Position numbers and translations under genes: made by a program. DNA of 64,000 nucleotides from Trichoplusia ni (Eukaryota; Arthropoda; Insecta; Lepidoptera; Noctuidae), in NCBI RefSeq assembly GCF_003590095.1, contig NC_039486.1, forward strand, positions 8,926,336 through 8,990,335, in the 5' to 3' direction. Below the pieces are notes generated by a model. The model saw nothing but the letters and a program-made list of their open reading frames with translations, was not told where the DNA came from and made no database searches. Each line of letters starts with the position of its first letter. Within the stretch, counting starts at the first letter, position 1. This document shows positions 38,067 to 49,458 of this stretch, in pieces.

Positions 38067-41000
38067 ATGAGAAAAAGAACTGTTATAATATTAATATGTG
38101 CGGTGTCAGCAGCAATTGTGGCTGCAGGACTTGGTGTTCTCATATGGTGGCTTGTAACTAGGGACAATAGCTACACTGTAATCCGTGAGTAAAATGACTC
38201 TATAAACAACAAACATGAGAAATAAAAAAGCTGTAAAATAGTAGAAGTCAAAATATGTGAGTGTGTTTGTTACCTCTTCGCGATCAAAATTCTGGACAAA
38301 AATCGATGAAATTTGATATTAAGGTATCTGACACCTTGCAATAACACATAGGATTATAAATAACAATTTATCCGACCGCTTTAAAGAGGGTTATGATTTT
38401 TTAACTATAACCAGTAACCACGGGGGGCATATAATGTGTAATATTAAACTGAGATAAAAATCTGACAACATTATACCTGCCTAATTTGAAAACCACCATC
38501 ATATTAGAAAAACTGTCTTTAAACTTAAGAAATGGACTGGACACTAGCAAGAACTTGATATCATCAAAGAAATATATATTTTCTGACGGCATAAAGCTAA
38601 GCCATAATATGCATGTAATGCCTAATTTTTTTTTCAACATCTACATATTATCTTAGAAAGTAAATGTTCTAATTACCTACTCGTTATCTAAGAAAAATTG
38701 ATATAACTATGATTATACTCATATTATTATTTATTATCACTTGGAATTTACAGTTACCCAACGATGATAAAATCACTTCTATAAATCAATCATAATTGAA
38801 TAAATAGACTGTATATTTAATATCATTTTTTTAGTTGTAGAGAGTAAATTACTAAACCGATAAAACATAATTTAAATTACAGATAAAAACATAACTACTT
38901 AAGTAAAAATGACAGAACAAACGCGATCATAAGATACAATGAGTAAGCGAAAAGTATCCGTTAATGTTTCTTGTGTAGCGTACCAATGAAGATGTTATTA
39001 AATCTGACATCCACATCACCATTAAACAAAAGAGCAGAAATTATATTATTATTCTATTTACTTAGACACAACACATTTCCTGTCACATAATGTTACCACG
39101 GCGGCACTTTATTTGACAGGCTGTTAAACACCTCGTTGGGTCCGCAGTCATTATTTAAATGTATAAAAAAAACAACCATATCACTGGCATAGCAACCTTG
39201 AATGAATATCCATGAATATTAGGTATAACATGTCATAGCAAACTTCATTCGACATATTAATTATCTGTTGATTTTATGCCATGCATTCACCAGGTTTTTG
39301 CGACTGTAAAAACACTGAAAGCACTCAAAATATTCGAGGTATTCTAAACAGACATAATGTTGTTTTCAGGACTATCAGGTGAAGGCATCGGTGATTCGAG
39401 CTATACAGCAGCTCTCACCAGGATCCACGACCATGGTGACATGTTCTGGTGGTTCTACCCCACAGTCGCGGCTTCCGGAACCAGTCGACCTTTAATATTG
39501 TGGTTAGATGGCGTGACTGGCGTTCCACCCAGTCTGTCAGCCAATTTAGGGATGTTCGGACCCTACGATATTAATTTTAATAAGAGGGAAAACTCATGGG
39601 TAAGTTCGCCTATTGCTATAGATATTACATAGAGTATAATATTACTACAGCTCACATTAAAGGAAAAGTTCTGAAACTAAGAGCTTGAGTTAGCATGAAC
39701 GATGCTGTTTTAGAATAGATTTATGAACTAAATTATAAGAACTTTAACATCGGAGTAAAAATGTTACGATTTCAGTTTTGTTTATTTTCAGGTTGAACAA
39801 TATAATTTACTTTTTATAGATGCTCCTTTGGGTACTGGTTTTAGTACCCCCCTGTCTAAGGATGAAATACCAAAGACTATAGAAGAAAATGGTAAGGTTT
39901 ACACTTTCTAATAGTGATGTAAACAATATCCGCATTGAATAAAAACAAAAGTGACAAGGTAACGGTTGGCCCGGTTTATTTGCTGGCCAGTGTATGTAGC
40001 ATTAAAATTAACGACAGCTTTCTGTTTACAGCTGAACATCTCGCGACCACGTTGAAATCGTTCTACAGCGTTCATGGGTCTTACCGTAATGCACCATTAT
40101 ACATTTTTGGACAAGGGTATGGTGCTCAACTAGCTTTGGCACTGGCAATTGAACTGCAGGTATGAACTGTCGCAATACCATTACACCCATACCTGTAAAT
40201 CTTACCCTAACAGGGAGATATTAGACCCCAGGCATGAGGCAGTCAAAAACAATCATTATAAGCAAATATTGACTCAATCTGAAATTTATAATGATCGCTA
40301 TTACTACTTTTTCAGAATCATAGACGCCTTAACCCTCGCGGTGTGGTTATTGCCAACGGCATCATATCACCAGCCCTTGTAATGTCGAAACTCGGTTTTT
40401 ATCTTGAAGAACTAGGTTATATTGCTGACAATGGCCGCCCAGCTATAGAAACTTTAGCTAAAGACGTATCTGATTTAGTAACCGCTGGAAATTATAGAAA
40501 TGCATTCGACGAATTTACTTCTTTAGGAGAGTTTGTAAATGAAAAGGCTGGTGCTATAGCTGTCAATCTCGCTTATATTGTTGAGAAGAAAACTCAAGAG
40601 ACTCCGAATTCACGGGGTAGGTACCTACTTTCAGGAAAACGTGGGTAACTAAGAAAAATGATTTCGAAAAAGGTGGCGCTTTACACTTATGTAGGAACTT
40701 ACTAAGTATACCTATATATACACACCTATATCAAAGTATAAATCATATCGTGTCACACACATAGGTAGAGACATAATATTACAGGTGTGAACACTGAACA
40801 GTAAGGGCGCGTTCAAACCAATGGTGTTACTGCAGTCAGACGCTGATTGTATCCAGGAAACGTGGGGCTGTACGAGGTTTTTTCAGATTTTTTGTCAAGT
40901 TACGCGTAGCGGGCGTTACGATTACTATTTTGTTGGGTGACAAATAAACTTGAATACAATAAACCAACCAAGTCACAAATTCATTTGTTGATCCTCTATT

Positions 41001-42425
41001 ATTTTGTAATTATGGTGCCAACTGTAATTGTTAATGTAACTGTTAATGTCAGGCGTATAAATGTAAACTTATCACAGTTCATGAGATATAGCCTCGTCAC
41101 AGACAACAATAGCAATATCTAGTACCCATTTACTATTTATCTCTACTTATTACTTTTTTTGTACTTTCTAGATTATTTTGGCCAATACGAGTACTTACGG
41201 CAAGTCTCCAAAGCAGATGTTGACATTATGAACAGCGTCGTTGCTTCAGCCTTGGGTATACCACCAAATGTTACTTTTGACGCCAATCGTGACGATGTTA
41301 TTGATATCTTTAAAAGCACCTTCATGATCCCAGCTACGGAAAAAAGTAAACGAAATTAATTTAATCTTATTTATTTCATAACATAAACTGTCGAATTTGT
41401 ATTGTAACCTCAAAATATTTTTTTTTCAGTTGAATATATTCTCCAAAACACAGATGTCGCCGTTTCCATTTATAACGGTAATTTAGACGCAGTGTCAAAC
41501 ACACCAGGTATTTAGTAATTAACTGCTTAAATAATATATAAAACCCATTATAATAACAAACCCTTACGTATAATTTTATTAACACTGTTATTCGTACATT
41601 TTTGTTTCTTTTCATTCTTAACTTATTTTTATTTTTTAATGAAATTATTTTCTATCTAACGTATTCGGTTTTTTAACCAGCCAGTACTTAGACATTTTTT
41701 TTTACTGTTATAGTAGCTATATAGTTTATGACTTATTCGAACGTGAGTCATAGTAGAAACACTTAATAACGCCTGAACATACAATTTTGCAATCATGTCT
41801 GTATTTAATTAAATCGTGGGCCCTCTACCGACCTATAATAATAATGCACCTCACCAGCTGAAATGATTTAAATATAATGTTATTGCAATATAAAAGATAA
41901 TAGGTACCTATATTTTCAATAATAAAGGGTTATTTGCAGAAAACACGCTTCTATATTATCCTTTGTGTCTTCTGCTGCCTACATAGTTATGTTTTGAAAT
42001 TAAGAAACATATTCGGGATTTTGAAATTTATTATGAGGTTAATCGAATAATTGAACAGTGATATTTTTTATATTTCCAGGCCAGTTAGAATGGATCAATA
42101 ATCTTAAGTGGTCCGGTCAAGACGATTTTAAAAAGACTTTAAGAGGAACGCTTATTGTCAACAGCCTTGTGGAAGGCTACTTCCGGGAAACACCAAGACT
42201 TAAATTCTACTGGATGAACGCCGCGGGTCAATCGGTAAACAAACTAATTAAAATAAACACAATGATTTATTTTACATTTATTAGCCTCTAAATCATATTT
42301 AGTAAAGTAGGTACAGTGTTAAAAACCATGTGCTTACTGTATTTCAATCAATATTTAATTTACAGGTACCACTCGACAGCCCTTCAGCTATTAATGTAGT
42401 CCTGGGAAGGATAACAGCCAACTAA
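38067..42425 (+). CDS. Membrane-anchored serine carboxypeptidase-like pseudoenzyme (S10 fold, catalytic Ser and His lost)
   Basis: This is a tandem paralogue of the preceding S10 gene. Nine exons: 38067-38184, 39370-39599, 39792-39891, 40032-40159, 40316-40616, 41172-41345, 41430-41507, 42080-42234 and 42366-42425; 447 residues with every phase consistent. Exons 3, 7 and 8 have exactly the same lengths as in the neighbour (100, 78, 155 nt). Residues 1-32 are MRKR plus a hydrophobic helix (TVIILICAVSAAIVAAGLGV then LIWWLV): a signal anchor, not a cleavable signal peptide. The oxyanion loop WLQGGPGGSS has become WLDGVTGVPP; the nucleophile position is Gly178 in FGQGYGA; Asp370 is kept (NGNLDAVSNTPG); the histidine position is Gln427 (AAGQSVP). 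No stop or frameshift breaks the frame, so it is probably expressed as a non-catalytic protein, perhaps a binding or scaffolding protein. AATAAA lies at 42439-42444. Confidence 0.9.
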
Positions 42426-43036
42426 CGATTAATGCATTAATAAATAAATTAAATATACATGTTCGTTTTTATTTAGAATAGTGTGGTAATTTAATATATT
42501 TGAAATAATTAAATATTTTATGTTAAATTTATGAGGAGGCTGCATACTTAAATTATATAAATTGAATGACACGGGTCATTTCTAAACGTTTAAATGTTTA
42601 ACTTACGGAAGAGAATGGGTATATATATTTGAGTACAATGCATAGGTAGCACCCCTATTACTATACCATGCATACAATATATTTATAATATTCAATACTC
42701 CTAGAAAATCTGATGACCACCGCATTGAAGGAGCGACAAATGCCAGATTTATATCATCTGTGTCATATTATTGTCTATTCCCAAAATGCAACAGTCATTC
42801 TATTTTTTCATTCACAAGATTTTGTCAATGTCAAATTGGCTTTCTCAGACTGTCAAATGGCAATAGAAGCTTTGTTTTATTTTATTTCTCATCGTTATTA
42901 TAACTACAAAAATTAATAATACACAATACGTCTAATCGACCAGCGTTAATAGTTAGTTTCCTTTAATTGCTTCAAAAGTTTTTGTGCCAATTTCCTATTT
43001 AAGTGTCCCAGAGTATTGTTAAATTAATTAAGTAAT
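42426..43036. other. Spacer between carboxypeptidase-like gene and DMAP1
   Basis: This stretch holds the 3' end of the upstream gene and the promoter region of DMAP1. I see no exon or structured element. The 67-codon frame at 42713-42916 has no recognisable features. Confidence 0.5.
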
Positions 43037-46000
43037 ATGGCTGATATACTTGATATATTGGAGTTGGAACAGCCTTCCGCTGAAATCAGTAGGGACAGTA
43101 TAATACACGGTGATAAGGTGAAGAAGAAGTATGTGACGGCAAAGGCTGTGAAACGCCCTGAGGGTATGCACAGGGAAGTGTTTGCGTTGTTATATCATGA
43201 CAACAAGGATTTACCGCCACTGCTGCCTACCGATACAGGTAAATACTAAATTTAACGCACGTCTTAAGTTAGCTAAGTTATCCTCGAAGAATGCCTAATA
43301 ACCTGACTCTATTTAATTTAAAAGGTATTGTTGCTGTGGTTAATCATAATAGTTGTTTTAGGCAGAATTTTGAATTATTTGTTAGTTGTGACTGCAAATT
43401 TTTCTTACTAATATAAGTGGGATTTAATATTCACAAGCTATAAACACATTTTTAAATTTCAGGTAAAGCCTACAAACAAACAAAGGCTAAGTTGGGTATG
43501 AGAAAAGTCAGAAAATGGGTTTGGGCACCATTCACTAATCCTGCCCGCAAGGACAATGCCGTCTTCCACCATTGGAAACGAGCCTCCGATGAGGCCAAAG
43601 AGTATCCCTTTGCTCAATTCAATAAGGTAATTTACCATTTATAAAAATAGAGATGGAATATTGAATATTTCCATATTTTTAAATTTAAATTAAACTTCTT
43701 ATGAACAACCTTTCAGCAAGTAGCAATACCCTCCTATTCAGAATCAGAATATAATCAGTATCTGAAATCGGAAGACTGGAGTCAAGCTGAAACTGATCAC
43801 CTGATTGATTTGTGCCAAAGATTTGACTTGCGTTTTATAGTCATTCATGACAGATGGGACAGAGCTGCTTTCAGAGACCGAAGTGTAGAGGATTTAAAAG
43901 AGAGATACTATGGGATATGTACTACATTGAGCAAAGTAAGTATGATGATAGTAGATAATATTGTTTGGATTCATGAATATCAATTATTACAATGAATATT
44001 GATTATTTCTAGGTAAAAACAAATCCATGGTCTAATACAGTTACAATGGTGAACGGTGAGAAACGCATTTATCATTATGATGCAGAACATGAACGCAAAA
44101 GGAAAGAACAACTCAGAAGATTGTTTGATAGGACACAGGATCAGGTATGAAATTATTTTATTTACTAATCTTACTTATACAGTAATTATTTATGTGCATG
44201 TAACTATTGACTATTATGTTACATTTTCAAGTTTATTGAACACTAGCTGTTGCCCGCGACTTCGTCTGCGTGGTTAGAAGATATAAGTTATGACTTTTTC
44301 TTCGCTCCTATTGGTCGCAGCGTGATGATATATAGCCTCTCTCGATGAATGGTCTATTCAACACAAAAATATTTTTTCAATTTGAACCAGTAGTTCCTGA
44401 GATTAGCGCGTTCAAACAAACAAACAAACAAACAAACTCTTCAGCTTTATATATTAGTATAAGTATATTAGTATATAGATGCCAACGATATCTTCGCTAC
44501 GTTTCATTGATTTTTAATTTCTCGCGCGGAGATTTTAATATTACGATAACTCATTACCTATTCACTTTTTTGGTGTAGTGTAAAAGGCAATTTTGTTCTA
44601 TATTACATGCATAATATATCTAACTTATTTATTTGGATAAGGATTAATACTGTATTGTTAAAAATAGGTTCGTAAATAACCCATAATTTTACTGTATTAA
44701 GAAAACACATAAAAATGGTTATTGTGGGTTATCCTTGGAAGATAGACATATACCACCGCGGACTTTTTTGTAGATTTATTAAAGAGGTACAAACCCGCCA
44801 TACATAGTTTTGTTGTAACTCAAAATGTTTTGGCAGCGTTCTCGAGGAAAGCTCTCGAATGGCTTAATTTTTTCCGACATGTTTAACTAATATCGTTGTA
44901 ATATTGTCAGTTTACACAAAACCTAAACTTATCATACACTAAAACCTTCCTCAAGAATTGCTCTATCTATTGTTGAAAACCGCATCAAAATCCGTTGCGT
45001 AGTTTTAAAGATTTAAGCGTTCATAGGGACATACAACATGATGACAGAAAAAGCGACTTTGTTTTATACTATGTAGTGATGTAGTGATATCTTAACATTT
45101 AATATTCTTACAAAACAACTATTTATTTGTAGATTGATGAGGAGCAAATGCTATTGGCAGAGCTCAAAAAAATTGACGCCAGAAAACGTGAAAGGGAAAG
45201 AAAGACACAAGACTTACAGAAGTTAATATCCAGAGCCGACAGCGGTAACTTGCCGCCTTTGAGTCAAGTGAACAATAATAACGAGGGTACCAGCACACCT
45301 TCCAACACGGCTTCCAGTATAGCCAGGCGTCATGATAGAAAGCTGCACAAGAAGAAGATCACAACTCAACAACGTCCTGTCAGGGCTGTGGAGAGTGTTG
45401 TAAGTCAATTTCAAGCTGTTGTTTCAAAAGTTTGCATCTAATTGTAAGGGTGGTATTTAAGTGAGTTGAGTGGCTTTAAATGATGACTGTTTGGTTGCTC
45501 AAAATTCAGTTTTTTGATATTTTCAGGACTACTTGCCCTTGGTCCCTAAATAAGTTTTTTGTTGAAAGATAATAAGATTGTTCGTTAGCTACCATTTACA
45601 ATTTGTTTAGACATATTATCATAATAGTTTAATATTTAGCCATATGTTAAGTTTAGGTACATTTTAAATGTGTTTTCTTTATTGCAGACTGTAGAATGGT
45701 CTGGCATAAAGTTCCCTGAAGCGCGCGGTACTGGCGTTTGGTTGCGATCGCAACGCATGAAACTGCCAGCTGGAGTTGGGCAAAGAAAAACTAAGGCTTT
45801 AGAACAGGAGTTAAGGCTTTTGAATATTGGTATGTATATTTTGTTGGATTGTAAACATTCATCAATCTAAAGAGTTCCTTTTACCATTACATAAATATTA
45901 ATTGACCACCATCAGATAAACTGTGTTCTATTTCGCAAAGATAGAAAATACTCATGTGTGAAAAAATCTTGTCTACTGTATAAACTATTAGCTAACTTTC

Positions 46001-46647
46001 AATTTTATTTAGATAATTCTGGTCAATTGCTCATGAGTTTATCACCCATTTTTTTACATTTAGCATATTTCTCCGAACCCCCGGTGTTGCGAGTCAGAGT
46101 CGCACTTGACCGGTTTTTCACTATAAACTTATTTTTACAGATATAGCTCCAACCCCGACGGAAGCCATTTGCAAACATTTCAATGAGCTGCGTTCAGATC
46201 TGGCTCTAGCATTAGACTTGAAAAATGCTTTAGATTCGTGCGAGTTTGAACTACAGGCTTTGAGGCATCAATATGAAGCTCTGAATCCTGGAAAGGTAGT
46301 AATATAACATTGCCTTTTCATATTATTTACTAATCGCATAACTCTGGAATTCATTAAGGATTGAGTTCAAATTGTCCATCTACGACTTCATATGCATCTT
46401 GTCAATAGCGCCTTTCCCGTTTCATCATTTATAAGGTTCAGGCGAGACTCTGTTCTAGAGAAAATGCTTAATATATCGTTTTATCATTAAAATATTATAA
46501 ATTTGTTATCTTATATTCCTTGTTTCATTTCAGACACTCACTATCCCACCATTAATTAGCAACATGGTGGGTGACAATGAAACAAAGCCAGTTGGTGAAA
46601 TCATTGATGTAGTTGGGTCTCCAAGTGCATTGAACTCAACCATCTAG
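43037..46647 (+). CDS. DMAP1: DNA methyltransferase 1-associated protein 1 (DMAP1), chromatin complex subunit
   Basis: DMAP1 is a nuclear subunit shared by the TIP60/NuA4 acetyltransferase and SRCAP/SWR1-type remodelling complexes. Eight exons: 43037-43238, 43463-43626, 43717-43935, 44013-44144, 45133-45399, 45688-45829, 46141-46295 and 46534-46647; 464 residues, against 467 in human. The N terminus (MADILDILEL) and the segment KVRKWVWAPFTNPAR are typical. A SANT/Myb domain lies at about residues 137-195 (EDWSQAETDHLIDLCQRFDL ... FRDRSVEDLKERYYGIC). A basic, glutamine/lysine-rich coiled segment (about 215-265) follows, then the conserved C-terminal DMAP1 region starting VEWSGIKFPEARGTGVWLRS. 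A dispersed repeat sits in intron 4 and another next to the exon 7 acceptor. The poly(A) signal AATAAA is at 47015-47020. Confidence 0.96.
44241..44462. repeat. Dispersed lepidopteran repeat in DMAP1 intron 4 (copy 2, inverted)
   Basis: It starts CACTAGCTGTTGCCCGCGAC and TTCGTCTGCG, and ends with a (CAAA)n run at 44413-44437, then CAGCTTTATATATTAGTATA. Its GCCCGCGACTTCG head is the reverse complement of the CGAAGCCGCGGGC tail of copy 1 at 35771-35992, with one mismatch, so the two copies lie in opposite orientation. Confidence 0.75.
46072..46120. repeat. Dispersed repeat with GTGCGAGTCG head (copy 2, fragment)
   Basis: On the minus strand it reads AAAAACCGGTCAAGTGCGAC, then TCTGACTCGCAACACCGGGG, matching the head of the repeat at 17878-18030. 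It ends about 20 bases before the 3' splice site of DMAP1 exon 7, so it may supply part of the branch-point or polypyrimidine region. Confidence 0.55.
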
Positions 46648-47058
46648 TATTACGTAATTGTAACAGAAGAGAGTCGTCCAAGTTCTCCTGTTAATGATTA
46701 GAAGCTTGTGCAGGTGCAAACTTGAGCTTTGATCTATTTAGTTATAAAAATAAAAATTAACTTTTATGTATGTGGTAAACATTTTGTGAGCAGCAAACAA
46801 TCTGCTAAAAGTATGTGTAATCCTTTGCTTGAAATGTTAATTGCTCTTAAAAACCTTAGTAATTATTCGTAGCAGTGTTATTGACTATGCTCTATAATAT
46901 ACGTGTCCTTTATGCATACTGGCCAGAAACTGTGTTAAATTTATCTAGTAGTGTTATTTATGTAAAGTTTAAACAATAGAAAAAATGTTTTAAATAAGGT
47001 ATTACTAGCACAAAAATAAAATAATTTTAAATGTATTAACTTTATTTAACTTATCACA
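46648..47058. other. Shared 3' region of DMAP1 and FCF1
   Basis: The two genes converge across 411 bp. The DMAP1 poly(A) signal (AATAAA, 47015-47020) and an FCF1 signal on the minus strand (AATAAA, 47046-47041, 13 bases past the FCF1 stop) are 20 bases apart. The mature 3' ends may therefore overlap. No other feature is seen. Confidence 0.55.
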
Positions 47059-47772
47059 CTAAATAGCTCCTTTGGGAGCTCCATAAGCATCAGGCATTCT
47101 CTCTATGGTGTACTTGTGTTCAGCAACATACATTATTGGGACTCCTGGTATTTTTCTTATTCTCCTCTTCAAATCTTTGTCATTAGTGGCCACAATATAA
47201 GACTTGTGCTGTGTTACCCTTTGCACGATGCAGTCATCAGCATAAGTTCCTTTATGAAGGCAAGTAATCCTCTCAAAGCGTGGGTCTTTTATTATCCTTA
47301 GTGCAACACGGTACTTGCGGCCGAGCTTCTCCAACTCGGCCAAAACACAGTCTGTTATGTATGGAATACATTTGGCATATAAACAATCCATCATACCCTG
47401 AACAATATCTAATTTGTTTTTAATTGAAAAATTAACGAAGTTGGTATCGATTAGTATGTGGTACGGCGGGCCCAGCTGCGTGTTGTATTGAAAGAATAAT
47501 GCCGAACTTGCTTGTGGAGCTTCACGTATTTTCAACTCATTTGGGTCAATTTTTTTCTTTTTTGGCTCAAGTCTTTCGGTTGGTTTGATCCTATTATCTG
47601 TGAGGCTTATGAGCTTTTTCATTTTTGCAAACTTCCTCTCGACAATCTTCCTTGTTTTTCGTTGTTTACCCTTTAAAATTAATAGTTTTATTTTATAAAC
47701 ATGCATTAAAAATAACAGTAACTTAAATAGTAACAGTATCGATGATTGCTAGCTGAAAGTGAAACTTACCAT
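47059..47772 (-). CDS. FCF1: rRNA-processing endonuclease FCF1 (UTP24), PIN domain
   Basis: FCF1 is the PIN-domain nuclease of the small-subunit processome; it cuts pre-rRNA at sites A1 and A2 in the nucleolus. Two coding exons: the ATG alone at 47772-47770 (donor G|GTAAGT), then 47670-47059 after a 99-bp intron, giving 204 residues against about 198 in human. The start MGKQRKTRK, formed only by this splice, matches the family; reading straight through the intron would give a false N terminus. Conserved blocks include FFQYNTQLGPPYHILIDTNF (PIN acidic Asp76), CIPYITDCVLAELEKLG, YADDCIVQRVTQHK (Asp146, Asp147), ATNDKDLKRR and the near-invariant IRKIPGVPIMYV. It is divergent from NDUFC2 (586 bp between start codons) and convergent with DMAP1. 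Confidence 0.96.
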
Positions 47773-48358
47773 TATTATAATTAACCGGCAGTATATGTCT
47801 AAAAACTTTACTTTTGTTATTTCAATATATAATATTTTTACGAATAAATCACAATAACCTATAATATTACAATGAGGTTATGAAGTTGTTTTCGTTATTG
47901 ACTTATTGTAAGAGTTTGACAGATTTTCACAGATTCCTAGCAAAATAACAGAGTATCCACAGACATTCATATTACAGACTAAATATTTCCCAATGAATAG
48001 TGTTGGCCTACATATTTTATCATTTATGACTAAAATCTGCTTGCGTTAGACATCTAGTCTATTTACGCTACGATACTTGTATTACTGAAGGAAATCGATG
48101 GATTAATTCAATACAAGTTGCGATGCGAAAAATTGATCTAACAATTTATGATTCAATTTTGTTAAAAAGTTTTCATAGTGATTGATGTTTCGAAGTTGTC
48201 TATTTTGCATATGGAGAACACTACTGGAACAAGACTGGAACATCTTAGACTGGAACGGTGTTTGACAGTTCTAATATATGACATAGGTCAAACGTCAATA
48301 GAACATTTGCTACTCTTTTGACTTTTCTAATTTGTATTGTGCTCGACATTTCATCAAA
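47773..48358. promoter_or_regulatory. Divergent promoter region of FCF1 and NDUFC2
   Basis: These 586 bp separate the FCF1 (-) and NDUFC2 (+) start codons, so both promoters should lie here. No TATA box is obvious, which fits housekeeping genes. No binding site is claimed. Confidence 0.5.
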
Positions 48359-49215
48359 ATGTCTTCGCAAATGACGGCAATTGAACTTCTTGAATTAGGA
48401 GACGAGGGACGAAAGAGGCCTTTGCTAAATCAACACTGGCCCAGTATAATAGGATCTATATTTGGAGTATGTACTGGGATATTCATTAACTTCCAAACAC
48501 GACGACCCGTCTTCAGTGGTAAGTGTGTAAATTACATAACAATAACATTGGAAATGGACTGAAGCTGAACTTAGTTGACAGTTTTTTTACAAATGTATTT
48601 TCATTGTTATCTCCTGTTTTATGTTATTAACCGAGTTTTATAGTCAACTACGAATATGGTACAATGTTGGTAGGGTTATGAGTGACAATAAATGAATAGT
48701 TTGTTTATCTTAAATTACCAAATTGTTTTATGTTTACAGGGATTCACCAACACGTCATCCTATCCGCCGGCTTTGTAACAGCTCTAACCTTACTAAACAA
48801 CAAGCGTGACGCATATTTTGCTGAAAAAGACGCCGTTTACAGACACTACATTGAATTACATCCTGAGGAATTCGAAGAACCAGGTAATTGAAATACCTAC
48901 ACCAATATCAGAATTTAGATAATGAATATGGTTTATATTCTCAGTCCAGCAGAATGTCAGTTTGCTGGTTCTGCTTGTAGACCTAGATCAGTTTGAATGC
49001 AGTTGACACAATTGCAATATATCGTTCTTGAACTGCAAACCAAATGTGCAGTCCAACTGTATGCAGACTACAATTTGCAATTGAAATGCAGTCTATCTGT
49101 CTAGGGCCTTAATATGACTTACTAATTTTGACCTTTATTTTCTTAAATATGTGTTTGTTTTACAGAGCCCAAGAAGATTGGAGACCTTTTAGAGCCATGG
49201 ATCCCAATTCGTTAA
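48359..49215 (+). CDS. NDUFC2: NADH dehydrogenase (ubiquinone) 1 subunit C2, complex I accessory subunit B14.5b
   Basis: This is a small accessory subunit of mitochondrial complex I in the inner membrane. Three exons: 48359-48518, 48740-48883 and 49166-49215, giving 117 residues (human 119). It has a hydrophobic segment IIGSIFGVCTGIFINF (about 29-44) followed by the basic RRPVFSGIHQHV, matching the vertebrate RRRPIATAGLHRQL region. A second hydrophobic segment LSAGFVTALTLLNN follows, then YRHYIELHPEEFEEP and the end EPWIPIR (human FHPIR). The ATG at 48359 was chosen over upstream near-cognate codons because it fits the family length. Two AATAAA signals (49285-49290 and 49366-49371) lie in the 244-bp gap before the convergent zinc-finger gene. 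Confidence 0.92.
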
Positions 49216-49458
49216 ATTTGCTAGACATACTAATTTAGTTTATATTAATTAGAAAATGTTAATGAAACAACAAACATTTGTTTTAATAAATAATTTATGC
49301 CTGAGAAACATTGTTTTACAGTAATATTGTACTGTAGGAACATTAGCATTGATGTTGTAAAATTCAATAAATAAAACAAATCCTACTGTGGTTCAACTTA
49401 GCAGTTCTTTCTTTCTTCCCTTACAATCTTTTGTTACATTACTGCTATCAAATACAAG

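Noticed and set aside
47671..47706. FCF1 start at 47706 (MHVYKIK...)
   Set aside because: It would translate intron sequence before a good 3' splice site; the spliced start gives the conserved MGKQRKTRK.
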